Positions 8,104-16,848 of a stretch of 64,000 bases of DNA are shown here, one piece after another. Source of the stretch: Chromatiales bacterium. GTDB taxonomy: Bacteria > Pseudomonadota > Gammaproteobacteria > Chromatiales > Chromatiaceae. Every line of letters starts with the position of its first letter. Positions within the stretch are counted from its first letter, which is position 1. The position numbers and the translations under genes were made by a program. A model generated the notes under the pieces. It had not been told where the DNA came from. It did no database searches and saw nothing but the letters and a program-made list of their open reading frames with translations. The DNA lies in the NCBI GenBank assembly GCA_028284585.1, contig JANQRK010000075.1, positions 30,842-94,841 of the forward strand, in the 5' to 3' direction.

Positions 8104-8904
8104 TCAGTTCCCGAGTCGATCCAGGACCTTGGCCACCATGGGCGCGCAATCGGCGATCTCCTGGGTGGCCCAGAAGGCATCACAGGCGACGACCTCGGCG
8201 TCGACTCTGATGCCGCGTGCAACCCAGGCGTCTACCAGGCGACGGCTGACCGGCATCAAGGGTCTATCGGTCTGGGGTGCGGCCTCTAACCAGTGGATGT
8301 GGTCGATATCTGGCAGTGTCATCTGCCCCATCGACAGAGATTCGATACCGGCAGCTAGGGTGCCGGAGAGGCAGTAACCGGCAATTTCTAGGTCTTCCCC
8401 GTCGGCAAGGCGCTGCCTTAGCGAGGCTGCAGTCTCTTTCTCAGCACTGCCCGTCAGACTGGCGGCGAGGCGCAAACGCAGCATCTGGGTGAGCTGCTGG
8501 CGACCCTCGCTGACCGGCTGGAGCAGGGTCAGTGAGCGAACCGGATGGCGCTGCACTAGGTCGGCGGCCAACAAGGTACCGAAGCGCAGGCCGACTACAT
8601 CCAAGGGCAAGGCGGCATCCATCTGCGCAATCGCATGATCGAGGTCTGAGCGCCAAGTCGCGAGCGTCGCCTCGCCGAAATCACCAGCGCTATCGCCGGT
8701 ACCGAACAGGTCGGGCAGGATCACCTGTTGGCCAGTATCGGCCAGACCCCGCAGGATTGCCGACAACAGATGCCGCGACTTGTTCATCTCCTCAGCAAAA
8801 GGCGGCACCAACAGAACACGCCCTGTGGTCACAGCGGCATGTCGCAACGCACCAACACAGAACAAGGGGCCGGCCGATCCCTCGGCAAAAAAAGCGACCG
8901 ACAT
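8104..8904 (-). CDS. Alpha/beta hydrolase-like protein, exosortase A system-associated hydrolase 2
   Basis: A 266-residue protein matching the second hydrolase family of exosortase A loci. It begins with an alpha/beta-hydrolase-like strand, then VPPFAEEMNKSR and DLFGTGDS. At the nucleophile elbow it reads GLRFGT, where the usual serine is absent, so conventional esterase activity is doubtful. Its stop codon lies directly beside the palindromic element at 8103. It follows the carrier protein gene with a 14-bp gap, so acp, hydrolase 2 and hydrolase 1 form one minus-strand unit with the element in the last junction. Function is not established for this family. Confidence 0.82.
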   Translation of the reverse strand: MSVAFFAEGSAGPLFCVGALRHAAVTTGRVLLVPPFAEEMNKSRHLLSAILRGLADTGQQVILPDLFGTGDSAGDFGEATLATWRSDLDHAIAQMDAALPLDVVGLRFGTLLAADLVQRHPVRSLTLLQPVSEGRQQLTQMLRLRLAASLTGSAEKETAASLRQRLADGEDLEIAGYCLSGTLAAGIESLSMGQMTLPDIDHIHWLEAAPQTDRPLMPVSRRLVDAWVARGIRVDAEVVACDAFWATQEIADCAPMVAKVLDRLGN

Positions 8905-8918
8905 AGACGACCCCGGGT

Positions 8919-9164
8919 TTAGCGTTTGCTTTGCACGAACTCGGTTAGACTGCCGAGCGTCTCGAAGGTCTCTCCTGAGATATCATCATCTTCCACGAAG
9001 ATACCCAGTTGGTCCTCTAGCGCGGTAATAACGCTAACCACGGCCATGGAATCGAATTCAGGGATGTTGCCGAGCAGTGCGCTGTCTGGTTGTAGCGCAT
9101 GGGTGCGGTCTCCAAGCTGCAAGACGTCGCCGACGATCTGCCGCACTTCTTCGAAGGTTGCCAT
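8919..9164 (-). CDS. Acyl carrier protein
   Basis: An 81-residue four-helix carrier protein. Start set at ATG 9164, which gives MATFEEV and the normal carrier length; a longer frame upstream adds a non-homologous stretch. The phosphopantetheine serine is in EFDSM (residues 36-40), where most carriers have DSL. The acidic helix II/III region EDQLGIFVEDDDIS is typical. It tethers an acyl or aminoacyl intermediate for the neighbouring ligase, decarboxylase and hydrolases (inference), after modification by a phosphopantetheinyl transferase such as that at 812-1453. It is the first gene of the minus-strand group and divergent from the asparagine-synthase-like gene. Confidence 0.9.
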   Translation of the reverse strand: MATFEEVRQIVGDVLQLGDRTHALQPDSALLGNIPEFDSMAVVSVITALEDQLGIFVEDDDISGETFETLGSLTEFVQSKR

Positions 9165-9323
9165 CAGAAAACAGGTCCCAGGTTGGTCGAGGCGAAATGA
9201 AGCAGGCAGTATACCAAAGCAGCACTTCGCGTTGCGGTTGGGGAGCGTGGGCCTGTCATGCATAATCCCGTGCCACAGCGTGCGGCGCTGCAACGCAGTA
9301 CCCGAGGCCGAGGTGGCAAAAGT

Positions 9324-11159
9324 TTGAAGATTCCAGGAATAGTGGGCCGGATCTGGGGCGATCCGGGCAGACCCAGTCAAGTCGAGGACATTGCTTCCTT
9401 CGCCGCAGCATCGTCAGCCTTCGATACCGGCGAGCAGCTCGATGCACCAGGCCTGAGTGCCGCCGCGCTGCGTGGCTGGTCACTGCAAGATAGCGGTATC
9501 TGCTGTGCTATCTCCGGCCGCGTTGACTGGCTCGACTACGAACTTGCCGACCTGCAGATCAAGCAGGGCACCGCCTGCGCCTTGCTGCAGGGGTACCGCC
9601 GCCATGGGCTCGATCTGTTGTCGCGCATCGGCGGTCGATTCGCACTCATGGTTTGGGATCATGGCCAACGCAGGGGGTTGATTGCCAATGATCGCTTCGG
9701 CCAGCTACCGGTGTTCTGGGCACATGACAACGCTGGTGATCTCCTGTTTGGCCCAACCGCCATCGCCGTTAGCCGCCTACGCGGGACACAGGTCCGGTTG
9801 TCCGAGCAGGGGCTTTTCAACTATCTCCACTACCATATGGTGCCGGGACCAGGGACGGTGTTCGAGGGCATCTCCAAGCTGCGCGCGGCCCATGTACTAG
9901 TGGGTGAGCAAGGGCGCTGGCATGTCGAGCGCTACTGGCAGCCCGATTTCCGCGAAGCCGCGGATGGTCCCTTCTCCGACGCCTCCGAAGAAATGCTCGG
10001 TTTGCTCAGGACCTCGGTGGCGAGGCTGGCCGACGGCGCCGACACCGGCGCGTTCCTGAGTGGTGGCCTGGACAGCTCGACCGTGTCTGGCCTGCTGGCT
10101 CAGCATACTGCACGGCCCAAGACTTACTCGATCGGCTTTCATGCCAAAGGCTATGACGAGATCGGGTTTGCACAAATCGCCAGCCAACACTTCGATACCG
10201 AGTTCTGCACCTACTATGTGACGCCGGAAGATGTCCTGGCTGAATTGCCGCGCATTGCCGCTGCCTATGACGAGCCTTTCGGTAACTCTTCGGCACTGCC
10301 GGCCTATTTCTGCGCCCGGTTCGCGGCCAGTGACGGCCGCCAGCGGCTGCTCGCAGGGGATGGCGGAGACGAATTGTTCGCGGGCAATGAACGCTATGCG
10401 AAACAGACAGTGTTCGAGCGCTATGCACAGCTACCGGCCTGGTCTCGGCAGTGGCTACTAGAACCTGTGCTGTTCGGCTTGCCGCCGAGTATGCCGTCGA
10501 TCTTCGGTAAGGCGCGGCGCTACATCGAGCAGGCCAAGGTGCCACTGCCCGACCGCTTGCAGACCTATAACTTCATTAATCAATTCGGCGGTCAGCAGAT
10601 TGTTACCGAGGAATTCTGGCATAGCATCGACGCCCAACAGCCCAGCATGCTGGATCGCGAACTCTATGGCGAGCCCGAGAACGCTTCACGGCTCAATCGC
10701 ATGCTCTATCTCGACTGGCAACACACCCTGACAGACAACGATCTACGCAAGGTGAATCGCATGTGCGAACTGGCCGGGATCGAAGTCGAGTACCCGATGC
10801 TAGACGATCGCCTGGTGGAGTTCTCGACGCGCGTATCCAGTCAACGCAAGATGGCGCGCAATCGCTTGCGTGACTTTTACAAGCGTGCAGTCGACGGCTT
10901 TCTACCACGCAGCATCATCGACAAACCGAAGCACGGCTTCGGTCTGCCGTTCGGCGTGTGGATGGCAGAACATGCCGGTCTACAGGAACTCGCACTGGAC
11001 AATCTCTCACGGATGAAACGCCGTCCCTATATCCGTAGCGAGTTCATCGACGAAATCATTCGCCGGCATCGCGATCAGCACGCCGGCTATTATGGCGAAT
11101 TCATTTGGGTCTTGATAATGCTCGAGCTGTGGCTGACTGCACAGGGTCACCAACCCTAA
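9324..11159 (+). CDS. Asparagine synthase-like ATP-dependent amide ligase, exosortase A system-associated; glutaminase cysteine absent
   Basis: A 611-residue two-domain protein from TTG 9324, chosen for the well-spaced GAGGTG site; ATG 9258 would add 22 residues overlapping the divergent acp promoter. The N-terminal class II amidotransferase fold is recognisable (IVGRIWGD, SGRVDWLDYELAD, NDRFGQLPVFW). The initiator-adjacent Cys required for glutaminase activity is missing: the segment reads KIPGIVG rather than MCGI. The synthetase domain is intact, with the PP-loop FLSGGLDSSTVSG and LLAGDGGDELFAGNERY. It probably uses ammonia or another amine to form an amide on an unknown substrate. Located between the ACP gene and the deacetylase of the same module. 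Confidence 0.85.
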   Translation: MKIPGIVGRIWGDPGRPSQVEDIASFAAASSAFDTGEQLDAPGLSAAALRGWSLQDSGICCAISGRVDWLDYELADLQIKQGTACALLQGYRRHGLDLLSRIGGRFALMVWDHGQRRGLIANDRFGQLPVFWAHDNAGDLLFGPTAIAVSRLRGTQVRLSEQGLFNYLHYHMVPGPGTVFEGISKLRAAHVLVGEQGRWHVERYWQPDFREAADGPFSDASEEMLGLLRTSVARLADGADTGAFLSGGLDSSTVSGLLAQHTARPKTYSIGFHAKGYDEIGFAQIASQHFDTEFCTYYVTPEDVLAELPRIAAAYDEPFGNSSALPAYFCARFAASDGRQRLLAGDGGDELFAGNERYAKQTVFERYAQLPAWSRQWLLEPVLFGLPPSMPSIFGKARRYIEQAKVPLPDRLQTYNFINQFGGQQIVTEEFWHSIDAQQPSMLDRELYGEPENASRLNRMLYLDWQHTLTDNDLRKVNRMCELAGIEVEYPMLDDRLVEFSTRVSSQRKMARNRLRDFYKRAVDGFLPRSIIDKPKHGFGLPFGVWMAEHAGLQELALDNLSRMKRRPYIRSEFIDEIIRRHRDQHAGYYGEFIWVLIMLELWLTAQGHQP

Positions 11160-11202
11160 TTCAGAACACTAGCCGCACTGCTATCTCGGTGATGTTGCGG
11201 AT

Positions 11203-12147
11203 TCAGACCCCAAGAAGCCCATAGTGACAACGCGCCAGATCGATCGAGAAACGCGAGAGATTGCGGTGCCAGGGGGTGAAGCGAGGAATCCTAAACCGAT
11301 CGGTGTTCGCATCCAGTGTGCCCCAATCGGTCGCCACGGCGGCTTGAAAACCGGCCTGGCGCACCAATTCGGCATGCTCCAAGCGGAAATCCACGACTTG
11401 CTTGCCATTGGGGTATGCGAACAGGGTTAGCTCCTGTTGCAACAGATCTTCGAGGTCGCGCTTGCCGTTCTCGATTTCACTGCGTGCTTGAGCAGCGTCG
11501 AGCTTGGCCAAGATCGGATGGCTGCGGGTGTGACCGCCGATGGTCACGCCTGGCGTGTTCGCTAGTGCGCGCAACTGGTTTGAGCTCATCATCAAATCGC
11601 TGGGTAGTTCAGCGACTTTAGCCGCCAGTTGGTCGACGCAGGCCTGGCGATCGGCCAGCGGCAAGTGTTTCCAGGCAATAATAGTGCTTGCCGCCGCCGT
11701 GCGCCTGGACTCCCAATCCGACAGTTCAAAGGCAACCGGCGTTGGCCCGTCGATCGAGTATCGGCCTTCGGGAAGGCGCCGAATTGTCTCGATGATGGTG
11801 TCATTCCACATGCGCCCACCGTCGAGAAAACCACTGGCTACAAAAAAAGTTGCAGGCGCGTTGAACTCGGCGAGGATCGGCAGCGCCACGGTCTGATTGT
11901 CAGCGTAGCCGTCATCGAAAGTGATGCTCACCGAGCGGCCGGAGAGCCGGCCTTCGACGGCACGCTGTACGGCAGTCGACAAGCTGAGTAGCTCGAAGTC
12001 GTTCGCCAACATCTGGACCAAGCCACGGAACCAGTTGGTCGTCGGCTCGCTCGGGCTCATCGGATCCGGTTGATTCCGGACCCGATGAAAGATAAGGGTC
12101 TGGTGGCGCGGTCGACGCATCGCCAAGGCGGCCAATCGTCGAATCAT
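11203..12147 (-). CDS. Polysaccharide deacetylase (NodB-homology, CE4)
   Basis: A 314-residue CE4 family protein. The NodB motifs are clear: TFDDGYADN holds the catalytic and metal-binding aspartates and GGHTRSHP the H-x(3)-H zinc ligands. FAYPNG and a C-terminal RFTPW strand follow. It removes N-acetyl groups from a polysaccharide, probably an exopolysaccharide or its precursor. No clear signal peptide, though the N-terminus is basic and hydrophobic. Convergent with the asparagine-synthase-like gene across a 43-bp gap. Deacetylases of this type commonly lie in exosortase A/EPS loci. The 198 bp upstream contain no gene I can support. Confidence 0.87.
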   Translation of the reverse strand: MIRRLAALAMRRPRHQTLIFHRVRNQPDPMSPSEPTTNWFRGLVQMLANDFELLSLSTAVQRAVEGRLSGRSVSITFDDGYADNQTVALPILAEFNAPATFFVASGFLDGGRMWNDTIIETIRRLPEGRYSIDGPTPVAFELSDWESRRTAAASTIIAWKHLPLADRQACVDQLAAKVAELPSDLMMSSNQLRALANTPGVTIGGHTRSHPILAKLDAAQARSEIENGKRDLEDLLQQELTLFAYPNGKQVVDFRLEHAELVRQAGFQAAVATDWGTLDANTDRFRIPRFTPWHRNLSRFSIDLARCHYGLLGV

Positions 12148-12345
12148 GCCCGGGCCCTAAGCGTCGGCATCGCGTACCTCGCGAAGCACCAGCTACTGGT
12201 TGAAGCGAATGCCAGTTGATTCCAGTGAGTGCGCAGGTGCCACTGGATGAGCGGGAGGAGCGCCCCAATGGAAACCAAGAACAAGGCTACATCGCACATG
12301 CTGAGGTCCTACTATCAACGGCGTAATCAAGATTGGCTTACCCGG

Positions 12346-13059
12346 CTATTCGCCAAACTCTTTGGTGATTTGGTCGAGGCTGGTGTGGCGTACATCCTTG
12401 CCCTCAACGAAATAGATGACGTACTCGGAGATATTGCAGCATCTATCCCCTATGCGCTCGAGTGAGCGGGCCGCCCAGGTGAGATCGAGTACACCTGGGA
12501 TCGAGCGTGGATCTTCCATCATGAAGGTCATGCTCTGACGCATGACACTTTCGTACTCTCGATCAATCTCCACGTCTTCGTGTGCGACCCGGATCGCCGC
12601 GTCGACATCCATGCGCGCGAATGCGTCCAGCGCCGCGTGCAACATCTGCTGCACCAGGGTGCCCAGGTGCGCAATCCGGCCGAACAAGTTGCGTCCATAG
12701 TCGACTCCGGCCGCGCGGATCGCCATTCTGGCGACACGTTTGGCTTCATCTCCAATCCGTTCGAGATCCGCCGTGGTCTTGATGACGGCCAAGACCAAAC
12801 GGAGGTCACTCGCGGTAGGTTGGCGCAAGGCCAGAATCTTGGTGCAACGCTCGTCGATGTCCACATCATAGGCATTTACCTTGTAGTCGTTCGATACGAC
12901 GGCCTCCGCGCCCGCCGATTCGCCCCGGTTGAGGGCATCGATCGCCGTTTCCAGCTGTTGCTCGACCAGACCGCCCATTTCCAGCACACAGGTCCGGATC
13001 TCTTCGAGCTCAGTATTGAACTGCTGTGAGTAATGATGTTTGAGTTCGGAGGTATCCAT
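12346..13059 (-). CDS. phoU: Phosphate signalling regulator PhoU
   Basis: About 237 residues from ATG 13059, which has a GAGGG site; a longer frame to 13173 lacks homology. Two three-helix PhoU repeats each contain the metal-binding E/D-x-x-x-D signature, visible as DLERIGDEAKRVA and RSLERIGDRCCNIS. PhoU holds PhoR in the non-phosphorylating state when phosphate is plentiful, together with the Pst transporter. It lies downstream of phoB-phoR in the same orientation with an 80-bp gap. No pst genes are present in the window, so this is a split Pho locus. Confidence 0.95.
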   Translation of the reverse strand: MDTSELKHHYSQQFNTELEEIRTCVLEMGGLVEQQLETAIDALNRGESAGAEAVVSNDYKVNAYDVDIDERCTKILALRQPTASDLRLVLAVIKTTADLERIGDEAKRVARMAIRAAGVDYGRNLFGRIAHLGTLVQQMLHAALDAFARMDVDAAIRVAHEDVEIDREYESVMRQSMTFMMEDPRSIPGVLDLTWAARSLERIGDRCCNISEYVIYFVEGKDVRHTSLDQITKEFGE

Positions 13060-13139
13060 AGCGCCCTCGAGTGGACAATGCAGAGAGTTGTCGGCAGAAA
13101 GTTCCCATCTCCAATGGCTTCTGCTCGCTACTAATTCTA

Positions 13140-14435
13140 TCAGCCAGCCAGGCGCGGTGCGGGGAAGTAGCACAAAAATCGGCTGCCTTCCCCTAGCCGG
13201 CTTTTGATCTCCAAGCTCGCCCCATGTCTCTTCAAGACGTGCTTGACGATCGCCAGCCCCAACCCGGTACCGCCGCGCTCGCGCGAACGCCCTGCATCGA
13301 CGCGGTAAAAGCGCTCGGTTAGGCGCGGGATATGCTCGGGGGCGACACCCTCCCCATCATCGCTCACCTCGAGCAGACAGGTGTTGCCTCGATCCTCCCA
13401 GGTCAGGGTGATGAGTCCGTCGGCGGTAGTATGGTGGACCGCGTTGACCAACAGGTTAGTCACTGCGCTACGCAGCTGTTTCTCGTCACCCAGCACACGC
13501 CGCATCGAGCGAATGTCGCACACGATTTCGGCTACCTCCGAACCCAGGGTCCGACATTCATCGGCAACCAGGTGCAGCATAGAACCGACGTCGACCTCCG
13601 CATCGCGCACCTCGGTCGAATCACTCTCCAAGCGGGCCAGAAGCAGCAGATCCTCGACGATCTGGCGCATGCGCGCCGCCTGCTGGCCCATGAGCTCCAA
13701 TGGCCGGCGCAGTCTTGGATCCTGCAAATTCTCGTCGGTCTGAACATTTTCGATGAAACCGCTCAAGACCGTTAGCGGGGTTCGCAGCTCGTGCGAAACA
13801 TTGGCAACAAAGTCCTTGCGTACTCGCTCAAGACGCAAGCGGTCACTGATGTCCTGCGCCAGCAACAGTGTCTGGCCCTCACCATAGGGGGCTAGCCGGA
13901 CCTCGAGCTTGCAATCGTAGTTACCCGGAGCAACCGTTTGCAGCGCGGTGCTATGGTCACCGCTGCGCAGAAAGGCACCGATCTCGGGATTGCGGAAGAA
14001 ATTGGCCAGCGGTTGGCCAATGTCCTTGGCCGCCTGCAGCCCTAGCAATCTGTTTGCAGCCTCGTTGAACCAGCGTATTCGACCTTCCGAATCGAGCGCG
14101 ACAGCGGCATCGGGCAGGGCCGAGGTCGACGCGGAGTATTCATTGAGTAAAGTCGTGAGGCGCCTCTCACGCTGTGCCTGATGTGCAGACACCCGGGCGA
14201 TGCGCGAGTAAATGTCGCCCCAGAGACCGACATTGACGGGGATCTCTCCGGTCTTCTGATCCCCTAGCCAGTTCGCAAGGCGCTGCAAGTTGAAGAGGTT
14301 GTAGGCCGTGTAGGCGAGTAATGCCAGTAGCAAGAGCAACGTGGCCTGCTGAAAGAGTGATCCAACGGCCCAGGCAACGAGAACGATGAGACCGATTCGC
14401 CAGGCCTCTTGGACCCAACCGGACCTCGCGTTCAA
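13140..14435 (-). CDS. phoR: Phosphate regulon sensor histidine kinase PhoR
   Basis: A 431-residue membrane kinase. Two adjacent hydrophobic segments fill residues 10-45, the short-loop topology of PhoR. A PAS domain (about 95-190) follows, then the H-box VSHELRTPL, and N- and G-boxes ending in GGTGLGLAIVKHV. It phosphorylates PhoB when phosphate is low. The start overlaps the phoB stop by 4 bp, so the two are translated together. All catalytic motifs look intact. Confidence 0.96.
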   Translation of the reverse strand: MNARSGWVQEAWRIGLIVLVAWAVGSLFQQATLLLLLALLAYTAYNLFNLQRLANWLGDQKTGEIPVNVGLWGDIYSRIARVSAHQAQRERRLTTLLNEYSASTSALPDAAVALDSEGRIRWFNEAANRLLGLQAAKDIGQPLANFFRNPEIGAFLRSGDHSTALQTVAPGNYDCKLEVRLAPYGEGQTLLLAQDISDRLRLERVRKDFVANVSHELRTPLTVLSGFIENVQTDENLQDPRLRRPLELMGQQAARMRQIVEDLLLLARLESDSTEVRDAEVDVGSMLHLVADECRTLGSEVAEIVCDIRSMRRVLGDEKQLRSAVTNLLVNAVHHTTADGLITLTWEDRGNTCLLEVSDDGEGVAPEHIPRLTERFYRVDAGRSRERGGTGLGLAIVKHVLKRHGASLEIKSRLGEGSRFLCYFPAPRLAG

Positions 14436-15121
14436 CTCGGCCTCACAGAAAACCTATAGCCGACACCACGCACTGTCTGTACCAGATTCTCCAGGGCATA
14501 GGGCTCGAGGGCCTTGCGCAAGCGCCGAATATGGACGTCGACCGTCCGTTCTTCGATGTAGACATTGCGGCCCCAAACCAAGTCAAGTAGCTGGGCCCGA
14601 GAATAGACGCGCTCCTGATGGGTTAGGAAAAAATGTAGCAGCTTAAATTCGGTCGGGCCAACCGACAACGGCTGATCGTCCGCCAGCACGCGATGTTGTA
14701 CGAGATCCATCTCCAGTCGGTTTCCTACCCGGATCAGCTCGCTACTATCGCTACCGGCACGCCGTAAAACGGCCTTGATGCGGGCCAGCAGTTCGCGAGT
14801 GGAAAAAGGTTTGGTGACATAGTCATCAACCCCGGCATCCAGGCCCTGAACCTTGAAATTCTCTTCATCACGGGCCGTCAGCATGATCACCGGGATCTCG
14901 CACAATCGCTCGTCGCGCTTCAGCCATTTGGCGAACTCCAGGCCACTCATGCCGGGCAACATCCAATCGAGCAGTATGAGTGCGGGATCATCATCGCTGA
15001 CTAACCGCTGTGCCTCGCTGCCGCTGGCCGCCTCGAGCACCTGGTATCCCGCCCCGACGAGCGTTGCTGCCAACAGCTCGCGCACTGCAAGCTCGTCCTC
15101 GACCACCAAGATCGTTGTCAT
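14432..15121 (-). CDS. phoB: Phosphate regulon response regulator PhoB
   Basis: A 229-residue OmpR-family regulator. ATG 15121 is preferred over an in-frame TTG four codons upstream. The receiver domain has the acidic VVEDE pocket and the phosphoacceptor Asp in LILLDWMLPG, with a conserved Lys in VTKPFS. The C-terminal winged helix ends in VQTVRGVGYRFS. It activates Pho regulon promoters by binding tandem 11-bp repeats; one such site lies 58 bp upstream of its own start (15179-15196), indicating autoregulation. First gene of phoB-phoR-phoU. Confidence 0.96.
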   Translation of the reverse strand: MTTILVVEDELAVRELLAATLVGAGYQVLEAASGSEAQRLVSDDDPALILLDWMLPGMSGLEFAKWLKRDERLCEIPVIMLTARDEENFKVQGLDAGVDDYVTKPFSTRELLARIKAVLRRAGSDSSELIRVGNRLEMDLVQHRVLADDQPLSVGPTEFKLLHFFLTHQERVYSRAQLLDLVWGRNVYIEERTVDVHIRRLRKALEPYALENLVQTVRGVGYRFSVRPS

Positions 15122-15178
15122 TGTCACCGTCAAGTCACCCGCGTCAGATCCAACCCCGGCGAATTACAGAGGGCTATT

Positions 15179-15196
15179 GTGACAAAGACGTGACTG
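15179..15196 (-). promoter_or_regulatory. Pho box upstream of phoB
   Basis: Read on the minus strand it is CAGTCAC-GTCT-TTGTCAC, two 7-bp half-sites with an 11-bp period, as in the consensus CTGTCAT-N4-CTGTCAY. It lies 58 bp before the phoB ATG. Confidence 0.7.
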
Positions 15197-15205
15197 AATT
15201 AAGAA

Positions 15206-16168
15206 TCAGCGGAATTGAATCAGTCCCGAGATACCGATGACATGGGCAATACCCTCACCGATGGCGGCGCCAAACCGATGCGCCAGACGCTCGAAGGGAT
15301 CGGCTTTGGCGGTGAAATCGACGATCTCCTCCTCACCGACGATCTCGCGGGCCACATAGCCTGTGCTGCCAATGCGATCTGCCAGGCCAAGGGTAATACC
15401 CTCCGCGCCGCTCCAGTAGAGACCATTGAACAGCTCCTGGTCCTCGCCCTTCAGACGGTCACCACGTCCGACCTTTACCGCATCGATGAAGGCCCCGTGC
15501 AGGTCGTCAAGCAAGCGTGCTGCATGCTCGCGGTCAAACTCGCTGAGTGGGCTGAAGGGATCGAGGATGCCTTTATGGGTACCGGCGGTTAGCAGGCGGC
15601 GTTCGACACCCAGTTCGTCCATCGCATCGACGAATCCGAACCCATTCATCAACACACCGATCGAGCCGATGATGCTCGACTCATTAACGAATATCTCGTC
15701 GGCCGCCGAGGCGACGAAGTAACCGCCCGAGGCGCAGATGTCGCTGACTACCGCATACAGCGGGATATCCGGGTACTTGGCCCGCAGGCGCAAAATTTCC
15801 TTGTGAATATCGCTGGATTGCACCGGCGAACCGCCAGGCGAGTTGATGCGCAAAACGACTGCCCGGGTGCCCGCATCTTCAAATGCATTACGCAGGCCGG
15901 TAACCACGCTATCGGCCGACGCCTGACTGTCCTTGGCGATCACGCCATCCAGCTCGACCAGCGCGGTATGCGCCTTGGTGCCAATCGCCTGCCCAGACCA
16001 GTCCTTGGGCAACAGCAGCAACAGCACCACGAGCAAGTAGGCGAAGGTGAGCAACTTGAAAAAGATCCCCCAACGCCGCGCCCGCCGACGTTCGACCAAG
16101 GCATCGCCAGCTAATCTTTCCACCAAGTCTCTGTGCCAGTTACCGGTCGATTCCTCTTTGCCCATCAC
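15206..16168 (-). CDS. sppA: Signal peptide peptidase SppA-like S49 protease
   Basis: A 320-residue short-form S49 protease anchored by one membrane helix (about residues 33-55). The catalytic serine lies in CASGGYFVASAADEIF and a lysine in TAGTHKGILDPFSP is placed as the general base. Upstream, VLRINSPGGSP is the conserved oxyanion strand. It degrades cleaved signal peptides or membrane protein fragments at the inner membrane. GTG 16168 is spaced 8 bases after AGGAG; ATG 16165 is an alternative. It follows the HAD phosphatase gene with a 3-bp gap, the order I recall next to rluC in Pseudomonas. Confidence 0.9.
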   Translation of the reverse strand: MMGKEESTGNWHRDLVERLAGDALVERRRARRWGIFFKLLTFAYLLVVLLLLLPKDWSGQAIGTKAHTALVELDGVIAKDSQASADSVVTGLRNAFEDAGTRAVVLRINSPGGSPVQSSDIHKEILRLRAKYPDIPLYAVVSDICASGGYFVASAADEIFVNESSIIGSIGVLMNGFGFVDAMDELGVERRLLTAGTHKGILDPFSPLSEFDREHAARLLDDLHGAFIDAVKVGRGDRLKGEDQELFNGLYWSGAEGITLGLADRIGSTGYVAREIVGEEEIVDFTAKADPFERLAHRFGAAIGEGIAHVIGISGLIQFR

Positions 16169-16171
16169 TGC

Positions 16172-16846
16172 TCAAACTCCTGCCTGCTGCTCTTGAAACG
16201 GCACGCTCAGCCAGCGCGCCAGCGTGGTCAGTTCATCGAAGCACGCCAAGGCGCCCGTAGCGAGCAACCGCTCGCGAGAGTGCACTCCGTGCGTCACGCC
16301 AACGGCATCCACCCGTGCGCTGTGCGCCATCTGCATGTCATACACAGTGTCCCCGATCATCAGCGCCTCCGCAGCAGGGGTATTCAGATCGGTCAGAATC
16401 TCCTCGAGCATCTGAGGGTTTGGCTTGGAGAAGGTCTCATCCGCACAGCGGGTGGCACGAAATAGGTCGGTCAATCCGCTGTCGCTCAAGGATTTGTCCA
16501 GGCCGCGCCGACTTTTTCCGGTCGCTACCGCTAGAAGATAGCCTGCGGCGTGCAGATCGTGGATCAGTTGCTGGGCCTCTGCGAACATGTAGGCGGGCTC
16601 CAACCCCTCGCCCATCCAATGCGCCCGATAGCCTTCGATCAGGCGTTGCTCGGCGGCCTTGTCTGTGCCCGGAAACAACCGCTGCATCGCCTGCTGCAGG
16701 CCGAGGCCAATCACATCGCGAGCTACGCCTGCAGTGGGCACCGGGCACCCCGAATCGCGCGCTGCATGCTGCATGCAGGCGACTATCCGCGCCTCAGAGT
16801 CCATTAAAGTGCCGTCCCAGTCGAATACGATCAGTGAGTAGCGCAT
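16172..16846 (-). CDS. HAD-superfamily phosphatase (phosphoglycolate phosphatase-like)
   Basis: A 224-residue HAD hydrolase. Motif I FDWDGTLMDSE carries the nucleophilic Asp, motif II is VATGKS, then a lysine in FSKPNP, and motif IV is MIGDTVYDMQMA. The four-helix cap between motifs I and II places it with Gph/YrfG-like enzymes. The exact substrate cannot be read from sequence. It is 2 bp from the rluC stop and directly before sppA, forming the unit rluC-HAD-sppA. Confidence 0.88.
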   Translation of the reverse strand: MRYSLIVFDWDGTLMDSEARIVACMQHAARDSGCPVPTAGVARDVIGLGLQQAMQRLFPGTDKAAEQRLIEGYRAHWMGEGLEPAYMFAEAQQLIHDLHAAGYLLAVATGKSRRGLDKSLSDSGLTDLFRATRCADETFSKPNPQMLEEILTDLNTPAAEALMIGDTVYDMQMAHSARVDAVGVTHGVHSRERLLATGALACFDELTTLARWLSVPFQEQQAGV

Positions 16847-16848
16847 GT

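Noticed and set aside
12229..12465. 78-codon plus-strand frame opposite phoU
   Set aside because: It is the antisense of the phoU 3' end, which is strongly conserved.
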